Source of the DNA: an uncultured Bacteroidales bacterium
GTDB lineage: Bacteria > Bacteroidota > Bacteroidia > Bacteroidales > UBA932
Length of the DNA: 40,475 nt
Direction: 5' to 3'
Assembly: GCA_900316045.1 (NCBI GenBank)
Contig: ONBM01000016.1
Coordinates: 1-40,475, forward strand
The notes beneath the pieces were generated by a model that saw nothing but the letters and a program-made list of their open reading frames with translations, was not told the origin of the DNA and did not search any database. A program made the translations under genes and the position numbers. Each line of letters starts with the position of its first letter. The first letter of the stretch is position 1. Of this stretch, positions 9,521-18,183 are shown one piece after another.

Positions 9521-10291
9521 ATGTCAAAATTCGTCAAAATATTCATTTGCTGCCTGGTAATAATGTTCTCCTTCACCTTCTGCGCAGGTTCGAAGGTACA
9601 TCAATATAAGGTTCAGGTAGTAAAGGAATATCCTCATGATCCTGCTTCCTATACTCAGGGCCTGTTTTTCTACGATGGGGAGATGTACGAGACCACCGGC
9701 CAGTACGGAGAATCCACGCTGAGGAAGGTGGACATCGCCACGGGAAAGGCACTGAAGCAGTTCAATTTCGATAGGAAATATTTCCTCGAAGGCTCAGTAG
9801 TGCTGAATGGCAACTTGTACATCCTCACTTGGACCAACAAAGTGGCCTTCGTCTACGATGCTGCGACGCTGCAATACAAGGCAACATATTCCTACCCTCG
9901 TGAGGGATGGGGGCTGACTACCGATGGCAAGAGTCTCATAGCCAGCGATGGCTCTTCAAGGATATATTTCCTTGATGAGAATTTCAAGCAGCAGAAAGTG
10001 CTGACCGTCAAAATGAACGGTCGCAGCCTGAATATGCTGAATGAGCTTGAATATGTCGACGGCAAGATATGGGCGAACGTCTATATGACTGACATGATTG
10101 TTATTATTAACCCATCATCCGGCATCGTAGAAGGGGCAATCGACTGTACCGGCATGCTGCCGCAGAGTCTTAGAGACGACAAGACCGACGTGCTTAACGG
10201 CATCGCTTACAATCCTGCCGACGGAAAAATTTACTTGACAGGCAAATACTGGAAGCGTCTGTACGAGGTGAAGCTGGCAGACAAGAAATAA
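9521..10291 (+). CDS. Glutamine cyclotransferase, exported (plant-type QC fold)
   Basis: Predicted glutaminyl-peptide cyclotransferase of the beta-propeller type (PF05096 family), which cyclises N-terminal glutamine of exported proteins to pyroglutamate. In Bacteroidota many exported proteins start with Gln after signal cleavage. The 256-residue protein has an N-terminal signal (KIFICCLVIMFSFTFCAGS) that could be a lipoprotein signal with C21. The family hallmarks PHDPASYTQGLFFYDGEMYETTGQYGES and VLNGIAYNPADGKIYLTGKYW are clear. It lies 6 bp after pyrG. The TPP riboswitch starts shortly after its stop. Confidence 0.9.
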   Translation: MSKFVKIFICCLVIMFSFTFCAGSKVHQYKVQVVKEYPHDPASYTQGLFFYDGEMYETTGQYGESTLRKVDIATGKALKQFNFDRKYFLEGSVVLNGNLYILTWTNKVAFVYDAATLQYKATYSYPREGWGLTTDGKSLIASDGSSRIYFLDENFKQQKVLTVKMNGRSLNMLNELEYVDGKIWANVYMTDMIVIINPSSGIVEGAIDCTGMLPQSLRDDKTDVLNGIAYNPADGKIYLTGKYWKRLYEVKLADKK

Positions 10292-10315
10292 TTCGCCAGG
10301 AAGCTGAAATTATAT

Positions 10316-10323
10316 TATATTTG
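10316..10323 (+). promoter_or_regulatory. -7 promoter box for the TPP-riboswitch transcript
   Basis: TATATTTG matches TAnnTTTG and ends about 6 bp before the riboswitch P1 stem, so transcription would start right at the aptamer. Confidence 0.55.
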
Positions 10324-10328
10324 CGGAC

Positions 10329-10420
10329 AATTAGCGGGGGTGAGGAAATGGTTGCCATTTCCCCTGAGATCATACCCAATGAACCTGATGCGGTTAATGC
10401 CGCCGTAGGGAAGCGTAATC
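10329..10420 (+). promoter_or_regulatory. TPP riboswitch (THI box)
   Basis: The aptamer core is complete: GCGGGGGUG, CUGAGAUCAUACCC, GAACCUGAUGCGGUUAAUGCCGC and GUAGGGAAGC, closed by an AUUAGC/GCGUAAU P1. It senses thiamin pyrophosphate and represses the gene downstream. The region between the aptamer and the ATG holds a GCCAC/GTGGC hairpin (10429-10442) followed by a C run that could pair with the G run of the aptamer. I infer, weakly, that this is the expression platform. No U-run terminator is visible, so control may be at translation initiation. Confidence 0.95.
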
Positions 10421-10469
10421 TCAAACATGCCACATTAGTGGCGCCCCCTTGCATTAATATTAACACATT

Positions 10470-12728
10470 ATGCGAGGTTTTATTTTTTATGCAGCATCTA
10501 TGCTGCTCATTACGGCTCCGGCGGCCGCATTTGCCGGAAATGATTCAAAATCCGCTGGCGAAGAGTCAGATAAGGTGGAGTATCTGGACAGCGTGGTCGT
10601 GTCTGCCTCCAGGGCAGGAAAATCCACTCCGGTAACTTACACGATGGTTGGCAGGCAGGAGATTCGAAGCGCCAATCCGATAAATTCTGTTCCGATGATT
10701 CTGAATCTTCAGCCTTCGGTAGTGACTTACAACGAGGGAGGCACTGGCCTTGGCAACTCGAACATGACGATCCGCGGCTCCAAAGGTTCCCAGATCAATG
10801 TTACCCTGAATGGGGTGACGCTCAACGATGCCGAGTCACAGGAAGTGTTCTGGGTGAACATTCCATCGCTAGCCAGCATCCTCTCTTCCGTGCAGGTTCA
10901 AAGGGGATTGGGAACGACTGCCAATGGATCAGGGGCATTTGGAGCTTCCGTGAACATGTCAACGGCTTCCGTACAGTCGGATCCTTTCGCAGTCGTTGAT
11001 GTCAGCGCAGGCTCCTGGAACACTTTCGAGACTACTGTGGCTGCAGGCACCGGGCTCTCTAAGTCGGGCTTCTACGCCAATGCGGCATATTCAAGAGGGT
11101 ATACCGATGGTTACATTCGTAATGCGAAAGTTAAATCGCAGTCGGCATTCGTGGCGCTGGGCTGGATGAACGAGCGCAACTCCCTCAGGATGACTTGGCT
11201 GATGGGCCACCAGAGGAGCGGCATAACATGGAACGGCATCGACATTGAGCAATATCACAAAGACCGGAAATATAATGACGCAGGGCAGTATTATGATGAA
11301 TATGGCAACGTGCGTTATTACGACAATGCCATTGACGCATACGATCAGAACCATATTCAGTTGAACTATACTCACGGTTTCTCCGATGCGCTCACTTGGA
11401 GCACGACTCTAAATTATACTCGCGGCGATGGTTATGATGAATATTATAAAGAGGACAAGAAGCTGCCGAAATATGGTTTTGCCTCGACTTTCGGAAAGAG
11501 CGATATCATTTACCGGAAGCTCATGGGAAACGATTTCTACGTAGTGAATTCGGACTTGAAATACGCTTCCGGCTTGCTTCGCCTGACTGGAGGAGTGAGC
11601 GTCTCCAAGTACGATGGTGACCATTGGGGAAGGGTTCTCTGGGCTGCGGTGCCAGGAGATTCTTTCGATTATTCTTCCTTGAATCAAGGCAATAGGAAGG
11701 ACAATTCATGGTACTGGAACAACGGAACTAAGTACGACGTGTCTGCTCATGCCCGCGCGGAATATCTCGTTGGGGACTGGGTTACGCTTTTCGGCGATCT
11801 ACAGTATCGTTACGTGGATCTTGACATGGATGGCGTGGACGACGACGCTGCCAGGGTCGATTACGGCGACAGCTGGAATTTCCTGAATCCTCGCGCAGGC
11901 GTGAACTTCGACTTCTCAGAGGCTCACAGAGCCTATTTCTCAGTGGCTCTAGGACATCGAGAGCCAGGAAGAGGTGACATCAAGGAGAACATAAAGGGTG
12001 ACATCAGTCCTTTGAAACCTGAGAAAATGCTGGACTTCGAGCTTGGGTATAATTATTCCGGAGCGAAATTCTCCGGTTCTGCGAACGTCTACATGATGGA
12101 ATACAAAGACATGCTTCTGGAGACTGGGCGGCTCAGTTCCTCCGGCTATGCCATCAAGGAGAACGTGTCCAGAGGCTGGAGAAGGGGAGTGGAGCTGTCC
12201 GCTGCCTGGACTCCTGCCCTCTGGTTCCGCCTGGATGCGAACGCCACGCTAAGCGTGAACCAGATAAAGGAATATGTCGACTATGCTTCCGTCAGCGACG
12301 GTGCAGAATTTGAGACCAAGGCTTTTGATTATGGCAGGTCGACCATGCTCATGTCTCCGTCTTTCATTGGCATGTCAAAGATCTCCGTCACTCCGTGGAA
12401 AAATTCCGGCAGGGGGTCCTTGAAAACGACAACCTTCTCCATCGACGGCAAATACATCGGGAAACAATATCTGGACAATACGGAACGTTCTGACATGAAA
12501 ATCCCAGGCTATTTCGTGAGCAATTTTTCAGTGGCTCATGAGTTCAAGGTGAACGGGGGCTTCCTCGGCCTGACCGGTTACGTGAATAACTTGCTCAACA
12601 ACAAGTACTATGCATCCGGCTGGCGCTGGGAATCCTATTCAAAAGCCGATCAGAAGCTCACTACCGGCATCGGCGTCTATCCTCAGGCTCCTGTCAATTT
12701 CATGTTCAAGGTCTCCTACAGATTCTAG
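10470..12728 (+). CDS. TonB-dependent outer-membrane receptor, predicted thiamin uptake
   Basis: A 752-residue outer-membrane beta-barrel receptor that would import its ligand using TonB energy. It has a signal peptide (about residues 1-22, ending AAAFA), a TonB-box-like EYLDSVVVSA, a plug domain with NMTIRGSKGSQINVTLNGVTLND, and a barrel ending in the C-terminal phenylalanine FMFKVSYRF. It lacks the carboxypeptidase-regulatory N-domain of SusC proteins and has no SusD partner, so it belongs to the vitamin/siderophore receptor group. Control by the TPP riboswitch makes thiamin or a thiamin derivative the likely substrate; this is established logic for Bacteroidota OMR-thi receptors. The gene is followed by the EamA permease. 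Confidence 0.9.
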   Translation: MRGFIFYAASMLLITAPAAAFAGNDSKSAGEESDKVEYLDSVVVSASRAGKSTPVTYTMVGRQEIRSANPINSVPMILNLQPSVVTYNEGGTGLGNSNMTIRGSKGSQINVTLNGVTLNDAESQEVFWVNIPSLASILSSVQVQRGLGTTANGSGAFGASVNMSTASVQSDPFAVVDVSAGSWNTFETTVAAGTGLSKSGFYANAAYSRGYTDGYIRNAKVKSQSAFVALGWMNERNSLRMTWLMGHQRSGITWNGIDIEQYHKDRKYNDAGQYYDEYGNVRYYDNAIDAYDQNHIQLNYTHGFSDALTWSTTLNYTRGDGYDEYYKEDKKLPKYGFASTFGKSDIIYRKLMGNDFYVVNSDLKYASGLLRLTGGVSVSKYDGDHWGRVLWAAVPGDSFDYSSLNQGNRKDNSWYWNNGTKYDVSAHARAEYLVGDWVTLFGDLQYRYVDLDMDGVDDDAARVDYGDSWNFLNPRAGVNFDFSEAHRAYFSVALGHREPGRGDIKENIKGDISPLKPEKMLDFELGYNYSGAKFSGSANVYMMEYKDMLLETGRLSSSGYAIKENVSRGWRRGVELSAAWTPALWFRLDANATLSVNQIKEYVDYASVSDGAEFETKAFDYGRSTMLMSPSFIGMSKISVTPWKNSGRGSLKTTTFSIDGKYIGKQYLDNTERSDMKIPGYFVSNFSVAHEFKVNGGFLGLTGYVNNLLNNKYYASGWRWESYSKADQKLTTGIGVYPQAPVNFMFKVSYRF

Positions 12729-12738
12729 AAATATTTTC

Positions 12739-12746
12739 TACCTTTG
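12739..12746 (+). promoter_or_regulatory. Possible internal promoter box before the EamA gene
   Basis: TACCTTTG matches TAnnTTTG and ends 9 bp before the permease ATG. If used, the mRNA would be leaderless or nearly so and would escape the riboswitch. No matching -33 box was seen, so this may be chance. Confidence 0.3.
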
Positions 12747-12755
12747 TGCCTTGTG

Positions 12756-13688
12756 ATGAATACAAAGGCTAAAGGTTATTTGCTTGGCTCGATAGCGGCA
12801 GCGACTTACGGGATGAATCCCTTGTTTGCGCTGCCGCTTTACAGTGATGGAATGGATCCGAACTCGGTTCTGTTCTTCAGGTATGCTTTCGCGATTCCGA
12901 TCCTGGCTCTGATGCTTAGGCTAAGGGGCAGGAGTTTCAAAATGAATGTCCGGAAGGAACTCCCGGCGTACATCATTCTGGGCTTATTGCTGGCGATGTC
13001 GTCACTGACGCTCTTCCTGAGCTACAACTATATGGCCGCAGGAATAGCCACGACCATCCTCTTCGTTTACCCGCTGATGGTCGCAATCATAATGGCGCTC
13101 GTCTATAAGGAGAAAATAACGCTTCAGACAGCATTCTGCATATTCGTGGCGATAGCTGGGATTTCCTTGCTGTACAAGAGCGATGACGGCACCACGCTAA
13201 GCGTGGCAGGAACCATTTTCGTGCTGCTTTCCGCCCTCAGCTATGCGATTTACATCGTTGGAATCAACTACAAAGGCATAAAAGACCTGTCCACCATAAA
13301 AGTGACGTTCTACATCATTTCGGCAGGATTTTTCGTGTTCCTAATCCCAGCGCTGGTAAAAGGCCATGTGTCAACTCCTGATAAATGGTACCTGTGGTTC
13401 AACCTGCTGGCGCTCGCCATATTGCCGACCGTAGTGTCATTCGTTTGCACGACTGTCGCCATCCACGACATCGGTTCCACGCCTGTGGCCATTCTGGGTG
13501 CCTTGGAACCCGTCACGGCAGTATTCTTCGGGGTTCTTTTGTTCAATGAGGCTCTTTCGTTCCGTGAGGTAATCGGTCTGCTGCTCATCATTGGCGCCGT
13601 GACCGTAGTCATCATGGGCACAAGCATAACGCACTTCCTCGTCCGCATCAGGAAAATGCTCCCGAGGCTGAACAATAAAAAATATTGA
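12756..13688 (+). CDS. EamA/DMT-family permease, possible inner-membrane thiamin transporter
   Basis: About 310 residues with ten hydrophobic helices in two EamA repeats: the first from GYLLGSIAAATYGMNPLFALPLY, the second from AGTIFVLLSALSYAIYIVGINYKG. Such proteins are drug/metabolite permeases of many specificities. It follows the TPP-controlled receptor by 27 bp on the same strand, so I infer that it carries thiamin or a precursor across the inner membrane, the role usually filled by PnuT in Bacteroides thiamin loci. Specificity cannot be read from sequence. I chose the ATG at 12756 (MNTKAKGYLLG); a TTG or GTG start slightly upstream is possible. The C-terminus is basic (RIRKMLPRLNNKKY). 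Confidence 0.82.
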   Translation: MNTKAKGYLLGSIAAATYGMNPLFALPLYSDGMDPNSVLFFRYAFAIPILALMLRLRGRSFKMNVRKELPAYIILGLLLAMSSLTLFLSYNYMAAGIATTILFVYPLMVAIIMALVYKEKITLQTAFCIFVAIAGISLLYKSDDGTTLSVAGTIFVLLSALSYAIYIVGINYKGIKDLSTIKVTFYIISAGFFVFLIPALVKGHVSTPDKWYLWFNLLALAILPTVVSFVCTTVAIHDIGSTPVAILGALEPVTAVFFGVLLFNEALSFREVIGLLLIIGAVTVVIMGTSITHFLVRIRKMLPRLNNKKY

Positions 13689-13824
13689 TAACCATGATAT
13701 TTCTCATCACTTTGTTGTCAGTGTTGGAATGGGTTTTATTGTCGTTTAGATTGATTTTAATGCCGTTAATGGGTAAAATAAGCCTGTTCGTTGAAAAATA
13801 ATTTTAGAGAAAGATATATTTTCC

Positions 13825-13832
13825 TATATTTG
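13825..13832 (+). promoter_or_regulatory. -7 promoter box for the RNA upstream of the CDF gene
   Basis: TATATTTG matches TAnnTTTG exactly. A TTTT tract at 13802-13805 sits at the usual 19-bp spacing as a weak -33 element. The predicted start is near 13839, about 100 nt before an intrinsic terminator. Confidence 0.55.
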
Positions 13833-13838
13833 TATAGG

Positions 13839-13940
13839 AAGTTCGATGAACTTTCAATATTTGTTTGGTCAGTGTTTTTAGAATAAAGTTGTTTGTTAGA
13901 AGGCAGTCGGGTGCGAGACCTCGCTGCCTTTTCTTTTTTA
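13839..13940 (+). ncRNA. Candidate small RNA or attenuated leader RNA
   Basis: A roughly 100-nt unit lies between a consensus promoter and a strong intrinsic terminator and has no ORF. It begins with an 8-bp hairpin (GGAAGUUC/GAACUUUC, loop GAU), then a U-rich single-stranded stretch, then the terminator hairpin. It starts about 150 nt and ends about 50 nt before the CDF transporter start, so it may be an independent sRNA or a conditional terminator controlling that gene. I do not recognise a known riboswitch (no yybP-ykoY or NiCo signature that I can see). Confidence 0.55.
13900..13940 (+). terminator. Intrinsic terminator of the candidate RNA
   Basis: The stem AAGGCAG/CTGCCTT is extended inward by G-U pairs and GGT/ACC, with loop GCGAG, and is followed by a T-rich run (TTTTCTTTTTTA). 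Confidence 0.85.
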
Positions 13941-13991
13941 TCATTATTTCATATATTAGCGACTGTTTTGTCGAAAAAACTGTGAGGAGAA

Positions 13992-14885
13992 ATGGATCGC
14001 GCCAAGGAAATAACTTTCGTCACCCTTGTAGGTTCCGTCGTTAACCTGATTCTGACTGTATTTAAGATCATTGCAGGCATAGTGGGCAAGTCAACCGCAA
14101 TGCTAGCCGACGGCATACATTCTTTGAGTGACCTGGTCACAGACGTTATAGTGATAGTCTTCGTGAGAATTTCTGGCAAAGGCAGGGACAAGGATCACGA
14201 TTACGGCCACGGCAAATTCGAGACATTCGCGACATTCATAATCGCACTGATGCTGGCCGTCGTTGCTTTTAACCTGATGGATGTGGGAATCAAGAAAATA
14301 AAAGACATCCTTGAAGGACAGCCTGTGCCAACGCCTAAAATGATAGCCGTTTGGGCTGCTGCTCTGTCCATTGTGGCAAAAGAAGCCCTGTATCAATACA
14401 CGGCGAGAAAGGGCAAGAAACTGGAAAGCCCCATGATGGTGGCAAACGCCTGGCACCACAGGTCGGATGCCTTGTCTTCGATTGGCTCGTTGCTGGGAAT
14501 AGCCGGAGCCATATTCCTGGGAAATAAATTCGCAATACTGGATCCTTTGGCAGGCTGCGTCATAAGCATATTCATATTCGTGATTGCTTTCAAGATGTCT
14601 ATCCCTGCGATAAAGGAACTGCTGGATGTCTCTCTGCCGGACGACATGGAAGAAAAAATAGTCAATACGGCGGTCTCGGTGCCTGGAGTCATCGATTTCC
14701 ATAATCTAAAGACCCGCAAGGAGGGACCTTACATCATAATAGAAGGGCATCTGGTGGTGCCTTCGGGCATGTCGCTGAAAGAGGCTCATGACATTTCCAA
14801 GGAAGTGGAGGAAGAGATATGGAAGGAATTCGGAAAAGAAACCCAGATTTCGCTTCACATCGAGCCGGAAGACGATGCGGATTAA
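13992..14885 (+). CDS. Cation diffusion facilitator (CDF) metal exporter
   Basis: A 297-residue inner-membrane transporter that exports divalent metal by proton antiport. The first metal-site helix reads AMLADGIHSLSDLVTD (about residues 36-51). A DHDYGHGKFE motif at the helix 2-3 junction and a second site AWHHRSDALSS in helix 5 follow. The C-terminal cytoplasmic domain (about residues 215-297) ends in an acidic, histidine-containing tail. The motifs resemble the FieF/MamM type (zinc, iron or manganese); the metal cannot be decided. A GAGGAG Shine-Dalgarno-like sequence lies 5 bp before the ATG, unusual here. The candidate RNA with a terminator upstream may control it. Confidence 0.9.
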   Translation: MDRAKEITFVTLVGSVVNLILTVFKIIAGIVGKSTAMLADGIHSLSDLVTDVIVIVFVRISGKGRDKDHDYGHGKFETFATFIIALMLAVVAFNLMDVGIKKIKDILEGQPVPTPKMIAVWAAALSIVAKEALYQYTARKGKKLESPMMVANAWHHRSDALSSIGSLLGIAGAIFLGNKFAILDPLAGCVISIFIFVIAFKMSIPAIKELLDVSLPDDMEEKIVNTAVSVPGVIDFHNLKTRKEGPYIIIEGHLVVPSGMSLKEAHDISKEVEEEIWKEFGKETQISLHIEPEDDAD

Positions 14886-14919
14886 TGAATATGCCACATT
14901 TCTTAATACAAGCTGATAA

Positions 14920-16116
14920 ATGAATATGAAGAAGAAATTTCATCTTGGGCTGCTGCCCAGAATCCTGATAGCCATACTTCTTGGCATCGTTCTAGGGCTT
15001 TTCATGCCGCTGCCGCTGGTGAGATTCTTCGCGACATTCAACGGCATATTCAGTAATTTCCTGCAATTCCTGATTCCTCTGATAATCATAGGGTTGGTAG
15101 TCCCTGCCATAGCTGACATCGGCCAAGGAGCAGGGAAACTGCTGCTGATCACGGCTCTCATCGCATATTACGACACTGTGTTCGCAGGGCTTTTTTCCTA
15201 CGGCGCCAGCGCTGCCATCTTCCCTAAAATAATCGTTGGAGGCGGGGGCGTGGAGGCATTGAATGAATATGAGAGCATAGAGCCTTTCTTCACGATTCAG
15301 ATTCCTCCTATGGTGGACGTGATGTCTTCGCTGGTGTTTGCCTTCACCTTGGGCCTTGGAATGGCATTTTTCGGCTCTGCGAACTTGAAGAGCATAGCAG
15401 GTGAGTTCAAGGATATAATAGTGAAGACCATCGAGGTGGTGATTCTGCCGCTGCTGCCCATCTACATATTCGGAATATTCCTGGGCATGACCTACACTGG
15501 ACAGGCAGTCCACGTGATCAAGGTCTTCATCGGGATTATCGGCGTCATATTCATAATGCACATCCTGTTGCTGGCATTCCAATATTGCGTCGCTGGCGCC
15601 ATCGCTGGCAGAAACCCTTTCAAGACTCTTGGGAAGATGATGCCGGCCTATTTCACCGCTTTGGGCACTTCTTCTTCGGCGGCGACTATTCCCGTGACGC
15701 TGGAATGCGTCAAGAAGAATAAAGTCAGCGATGAGATCGCCGGATTCGTCGTGCCTCTCTGCGCTACGATTCATCTTTCAGGAAGCTGCTTGAAAATCAC
15801 GGCTTGCGCAGTCGCCTTGATGCTAATGAATGGCATGCCGTTCGACTTCCCGATGTTCCTGGGCTTCATCCTGATGCTTGGGGTGATGATGGTGGCAGCC
15901 CCTGGAGTGCCAGGCGGCGCCATAATGGCGGCTCTGGGCGTGCTGAGCTCGATGCTGGGTTTCGGAGAGCAGGAGCAGGCTTTGATGATAGCTCTCTACA
16001 TCACGATGGATAATTTCGGCACGGCATGCAACGTGACCGGCGACGGAGCCATCGCCATGGTCATAGACAAGTTCTTTCGCAAAAAAGCCCCGGAAATGCG
16101 TTCCGAGGCTTGTTAA
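14920..16116 (+). CDS. Dicarboxylate/amino acid:cation symporter (DAACS family)
   Basis: A 398-residue inner-membrane sodium or proton symporter (PF00375) for C4-dicarboxylates, glutamate or small neutral amino acids. The re-entrant loop 1 serine motif is TALGTSSSAATIPVT, and the conserved transport-core motif appears as MDNFGTACNVTGDGAIA near the C-terminus, in place of the classical NMDGT/NxxGD boxes. Helices fill most of the protein. It starts 34 bp after the CDF gene and may be co-transcribed. Its last ten codons form the convergent nadE terminator. The exact substrate is not decidable from the motifs. Confidence 0.88.
   Translation: MNMKKKFHLGLLPRILIAILLGIVLGLFMPLPLVRFFATFNGIFSNFLQFLIPLIIIGLVVPAIADIGQGAGKLLLITALIAYYDTVFAGLFSYGASAAIFPKIIVGGGGVEALNEYESIEPFFTIQIPPMVDVMSSLVFAFTLGLGMAFFGSANLKSIAGEFKDIIVKTIEVVILPLLPIYIFGIFLGMTYTGQAVHVIKVFIGIIGVIFIMHILLLAFQYCVAGAIAGRNPFKTLGKMMPAYFTALGTSSSAATIPVTLECVKKNKVSDEIAGFVVPLCATIHLSGSCLKITACAVALMLMNGMPFDFPMFLGFILMLGVMMVAAPGVPGGAIMAALGVLSSMLGFGEQEQALMIALYITMDNFGTACNVTGDGAIAMVIDKFFRKKAPEMRSEAC
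16081..16111 (-). terminator. Terminator for the nadE operon, embedded in the symporter gene
   Basis: On the minus strand, the stem AAGCCTCGGAA / TTCCGGGGCTT (one mismatch) with a 5-nt loop is followed by six T. It lies 23 bp beyond the nadE stop codon and wholly inside the plus-strand symporter coding sequence. Confidence 0.8.
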
Positions 16117-16133
16117 AGCTGCGTGGCACGGTG

Positions 16134-18179
16134 TCAAGAGAGCTTGTCCAGCTCGTCCATCCAGAGCTTTGCCTTTGCATCCGACGGCATGCGCCAGTCC
16201 GCCCTTGGCGAGAGGCTGACCATGCTTATTTTCGGGCCGTCAGGCAGGCAGGAGCGCTTGAACTGCTGGCTGAAGAATCTCCGGAAGAACTTCTTGAGCC
16301 ATTTCAGGATTTCTGCATCGTCGTATTCTCCGTTGAATGCCCGTTTTGCGAAGAAATATATTTTTTTAGGGGCCCAGCCGTAGCGGTGGAAATTATACAG
16401 GAAGAAATCGTGCAGCTCGTAAGGCCCGATGAGGTCTTCGGTCTTCTGCTTGATGTTTCCGTCCGAGTCCGCAGGCTTCAGCTCAGGGCTGATCGGCGTG
16501 TCTATCACGTCCAGGAGTATCTCTTTGGCGGAACGTCGGCCTTTCCCGGCCTTCTCGTCGAATACGTTTTCAGCAGCCCAGCGCACCAGATGCTTGATTA
16601 GCGTCTTCGGCACGGAGGAATTAACGGCGTACATGGACATGTGGTCGCCATTGTAGGTGCACCAGCCTAAAGCCAGCTCTGAAAGATCTCCGGTGCCGAT
16701 TACTATCCCTCCTTCCTGATTGGCGATGTCCATGAGGATTTGAGTCCTCTCTCGCGCCTGGGCGTTCTCGTAGGTGGAATCCATGACCTCTGGGTCATGT
16801 CCGATGTCCTTGAAATGCTGGTTCACGGCAGGGACTACGGAAATCTCCTTTGAGGTGATGCCGAGGGCAGCCATCAAATCCGTGGCATTGGATTTCGTGC
16901 GTTTCGTCGTCCCTAATCCCGGCATGGTGATGCCGTAAATGCCTTTGCGAGAGAGGCCAAGCCTGTCGAAAGCCATGGTAGTGACAAGCAGGGCGAGAGT
17001 GCTGTCCAGCCCGCCGGAAATGCCGATCACTGCCGTTTTGCAACCGATATGCTCCAGCCTGGTCACGAGGCCGATGGTCTGGATGGAGAGGATTTCCCTG
17101 GATTTGCCGGCTATTTCGAGCGGATTGCCTTCCGGCAGGAAAGGATGAGGTTCTACTGCTCTGTGCAGGGATTTTTCAAAATCCGTCGGGGCGGCAGGCC
17201 CAAGGTCGTAGCGGGAATAGTACACTGAATATTCCGAAGCGGAAGTCCCGTCGGGAGCCATCCCCCGGAAAGAATTTTTCTTCTGCCTCAGCACGTCAAG
17301 CGCCTGGATGTCAATGTCTGCGAATATCATGGAGTCCTCTATCTGGAAGCGCTCGTTCTCTGCCAGCAGGCTGCCGTTCTCGCAGATAATCGAGGACCCT
17401 GCATACACGGTGTCCTGGGTGGATTCTCCGTAGCCTGCAGAGCAATAGATGTAGCCGGAGACGGTGCGACCGGACTGATTGGAGATGAGCATCTTGCGCT
17501 CGGCGTATTTCGTCATTACCTCGTTCGAGGCTGACAAGTTCACTATGACCTGAGCGCCTGAAGGGGCCAGGAATGAGGAAGGGGGCACCGGAGTCCAGAA
17601 ATCCTCGCAAATCTCGATTCCGAAAGTGGCATTTCCTATCGTGAACAGCTGGTTCGGAGAAATGTTGCACTGCTGCCCGGCGAAACGTATTTCTGAGTCG
17701 AATCCTTCGCGGCAGAACCTCTTCCCGTCATTGACGAAATGGCCGCTGGCGACATTGTGCTGTGACAGGAAGTCCGATCCTGGAGCGAACCAGCGAGCCT
17801 CGTAGAATTCGCCGTAGGTAGGCAGGTATATTTTGGGAACCAGTCCCTTCAGCCCACCATTCCTGATCACGGCGGCGCAATTATAAAGCTTCCCGCAGAA
17901 TTGCACAGGCACGCCGACTATGACGGTTATGAACTTGCCTCTTGTGAATGCCATGATTTTCGCCACGGCCTCTTCCGCCTTGCGTAAAAGCAGGTCCTGG
18001 CTGAACAAATCACCGCAGGTATAGCCCGTGACAGATAATTCAGGGAATACCACGAGCGAAGCGCCTTCGGTCTCAGCCTTGTCAATCAGGCCTACGATTG
18101 CCTTCATGTTGTGGTCTATGTCGGCAACCTTCACGCAAGGAACGGCGGCGGCAACCCTGAACAAACCGTAATCTTCCAT
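16134..18179 (-). CDS. nadE: Glutamine-dependent NAD+ synthetase
   Basis: Last step of NAD synthesis: amidates deamido-NAD+ using ATP and glutamine-derived ammonia. About 681 residues, the two-domain length. The N-terminal nitrilase-like glutaminase has the catalytic Glu (VVFPELSVTGY), Lys (VPKIYLPTYGEF) and Cys (FGIEICEDFW). The C-terminal synthetase has the SGGLDS P-loop (VIGISGGLDSTLALL) and GTGDLSELALGW. I place the start at MEDYGLFRVAAAVPC (18179), because the 11 codons upstream overlap the preceding gene and look non-family. It is the last gene of a minus-strand operon after MTA/SAH deaminase, PNP and a small membrane protein, with a terminator just downstream. Confidence 0.95.
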   Translation of the reverse strand: MEDYGLFRVAAAVPCVKVADIDHNMKAIVGLIDKAETEGASLVVFPELSVTGYTCGDLFSQDLLLRKAEEAVAKIMAFTRGKFITVIVGVPVQFCGKLYNCAAVIRNGGLKGLVPKIYLPTYGEFYEARWFAPGSDFLSQHNVASGHFVNDGKRFCREGFDSEIRFAGQQCNISPNQLFTIGNATFGIEICEDFWTPVPPSSFLAPSGAQVIVNLSASNEVMTKYAERKMLISNQSGRTVSGYIYCSAGYGESTQDTVYAGSSIICENGSLLAENERFQIEDSMIFADIDIQALDVLRQKKNSFRGMAPDGTSASEYSVYYSRYDLGPAAPTDFEKSLHRAVEPHPFLPEGNPLEIAGKSREILSIQTIGLVTRLEHIGCKTAVIGISGGLDSTLALLVTTMAFDRLGLSRKGIYGITMPGLGTTKRTKSNATDLMAALGITSKEISVVPAVNQHFKDIGHDPEVMDSTYENAQARERTQILMDIANQEGGIVIGTGDLSELALGWCTYNGDHMSMYAVNSSVPKTLIKHLVRWAAENVFDEKAGKGRRSAKEILLDVIDTPISPELKPADSDGNIKQKTEDLIGPYELHDFFLYNFHRYGWAPKKIYFFAKRAFNGEYDDAEILKWLKKFFRRFFSQQFKRSCLPDGPKISMVSLSPRADWRMPSDAKAKLWMDELDKLS

Positions 18180-18183
18180 ATTG

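Noticed and set aside
13839..13940. 6S RNA identification for the candidate RNA
   Set aside because: It is shorter than typical 6S RNA and lacks the long closing stem with a central open bubble, so it is reported only as an unidentified RNA.
16026..16601. Plus-strand frame across the symporter end and nadE
   Set aside because: It lies antisense to nadE and out of frame with the symporter, both strong genes; it is an artefact of GC-rich codons.
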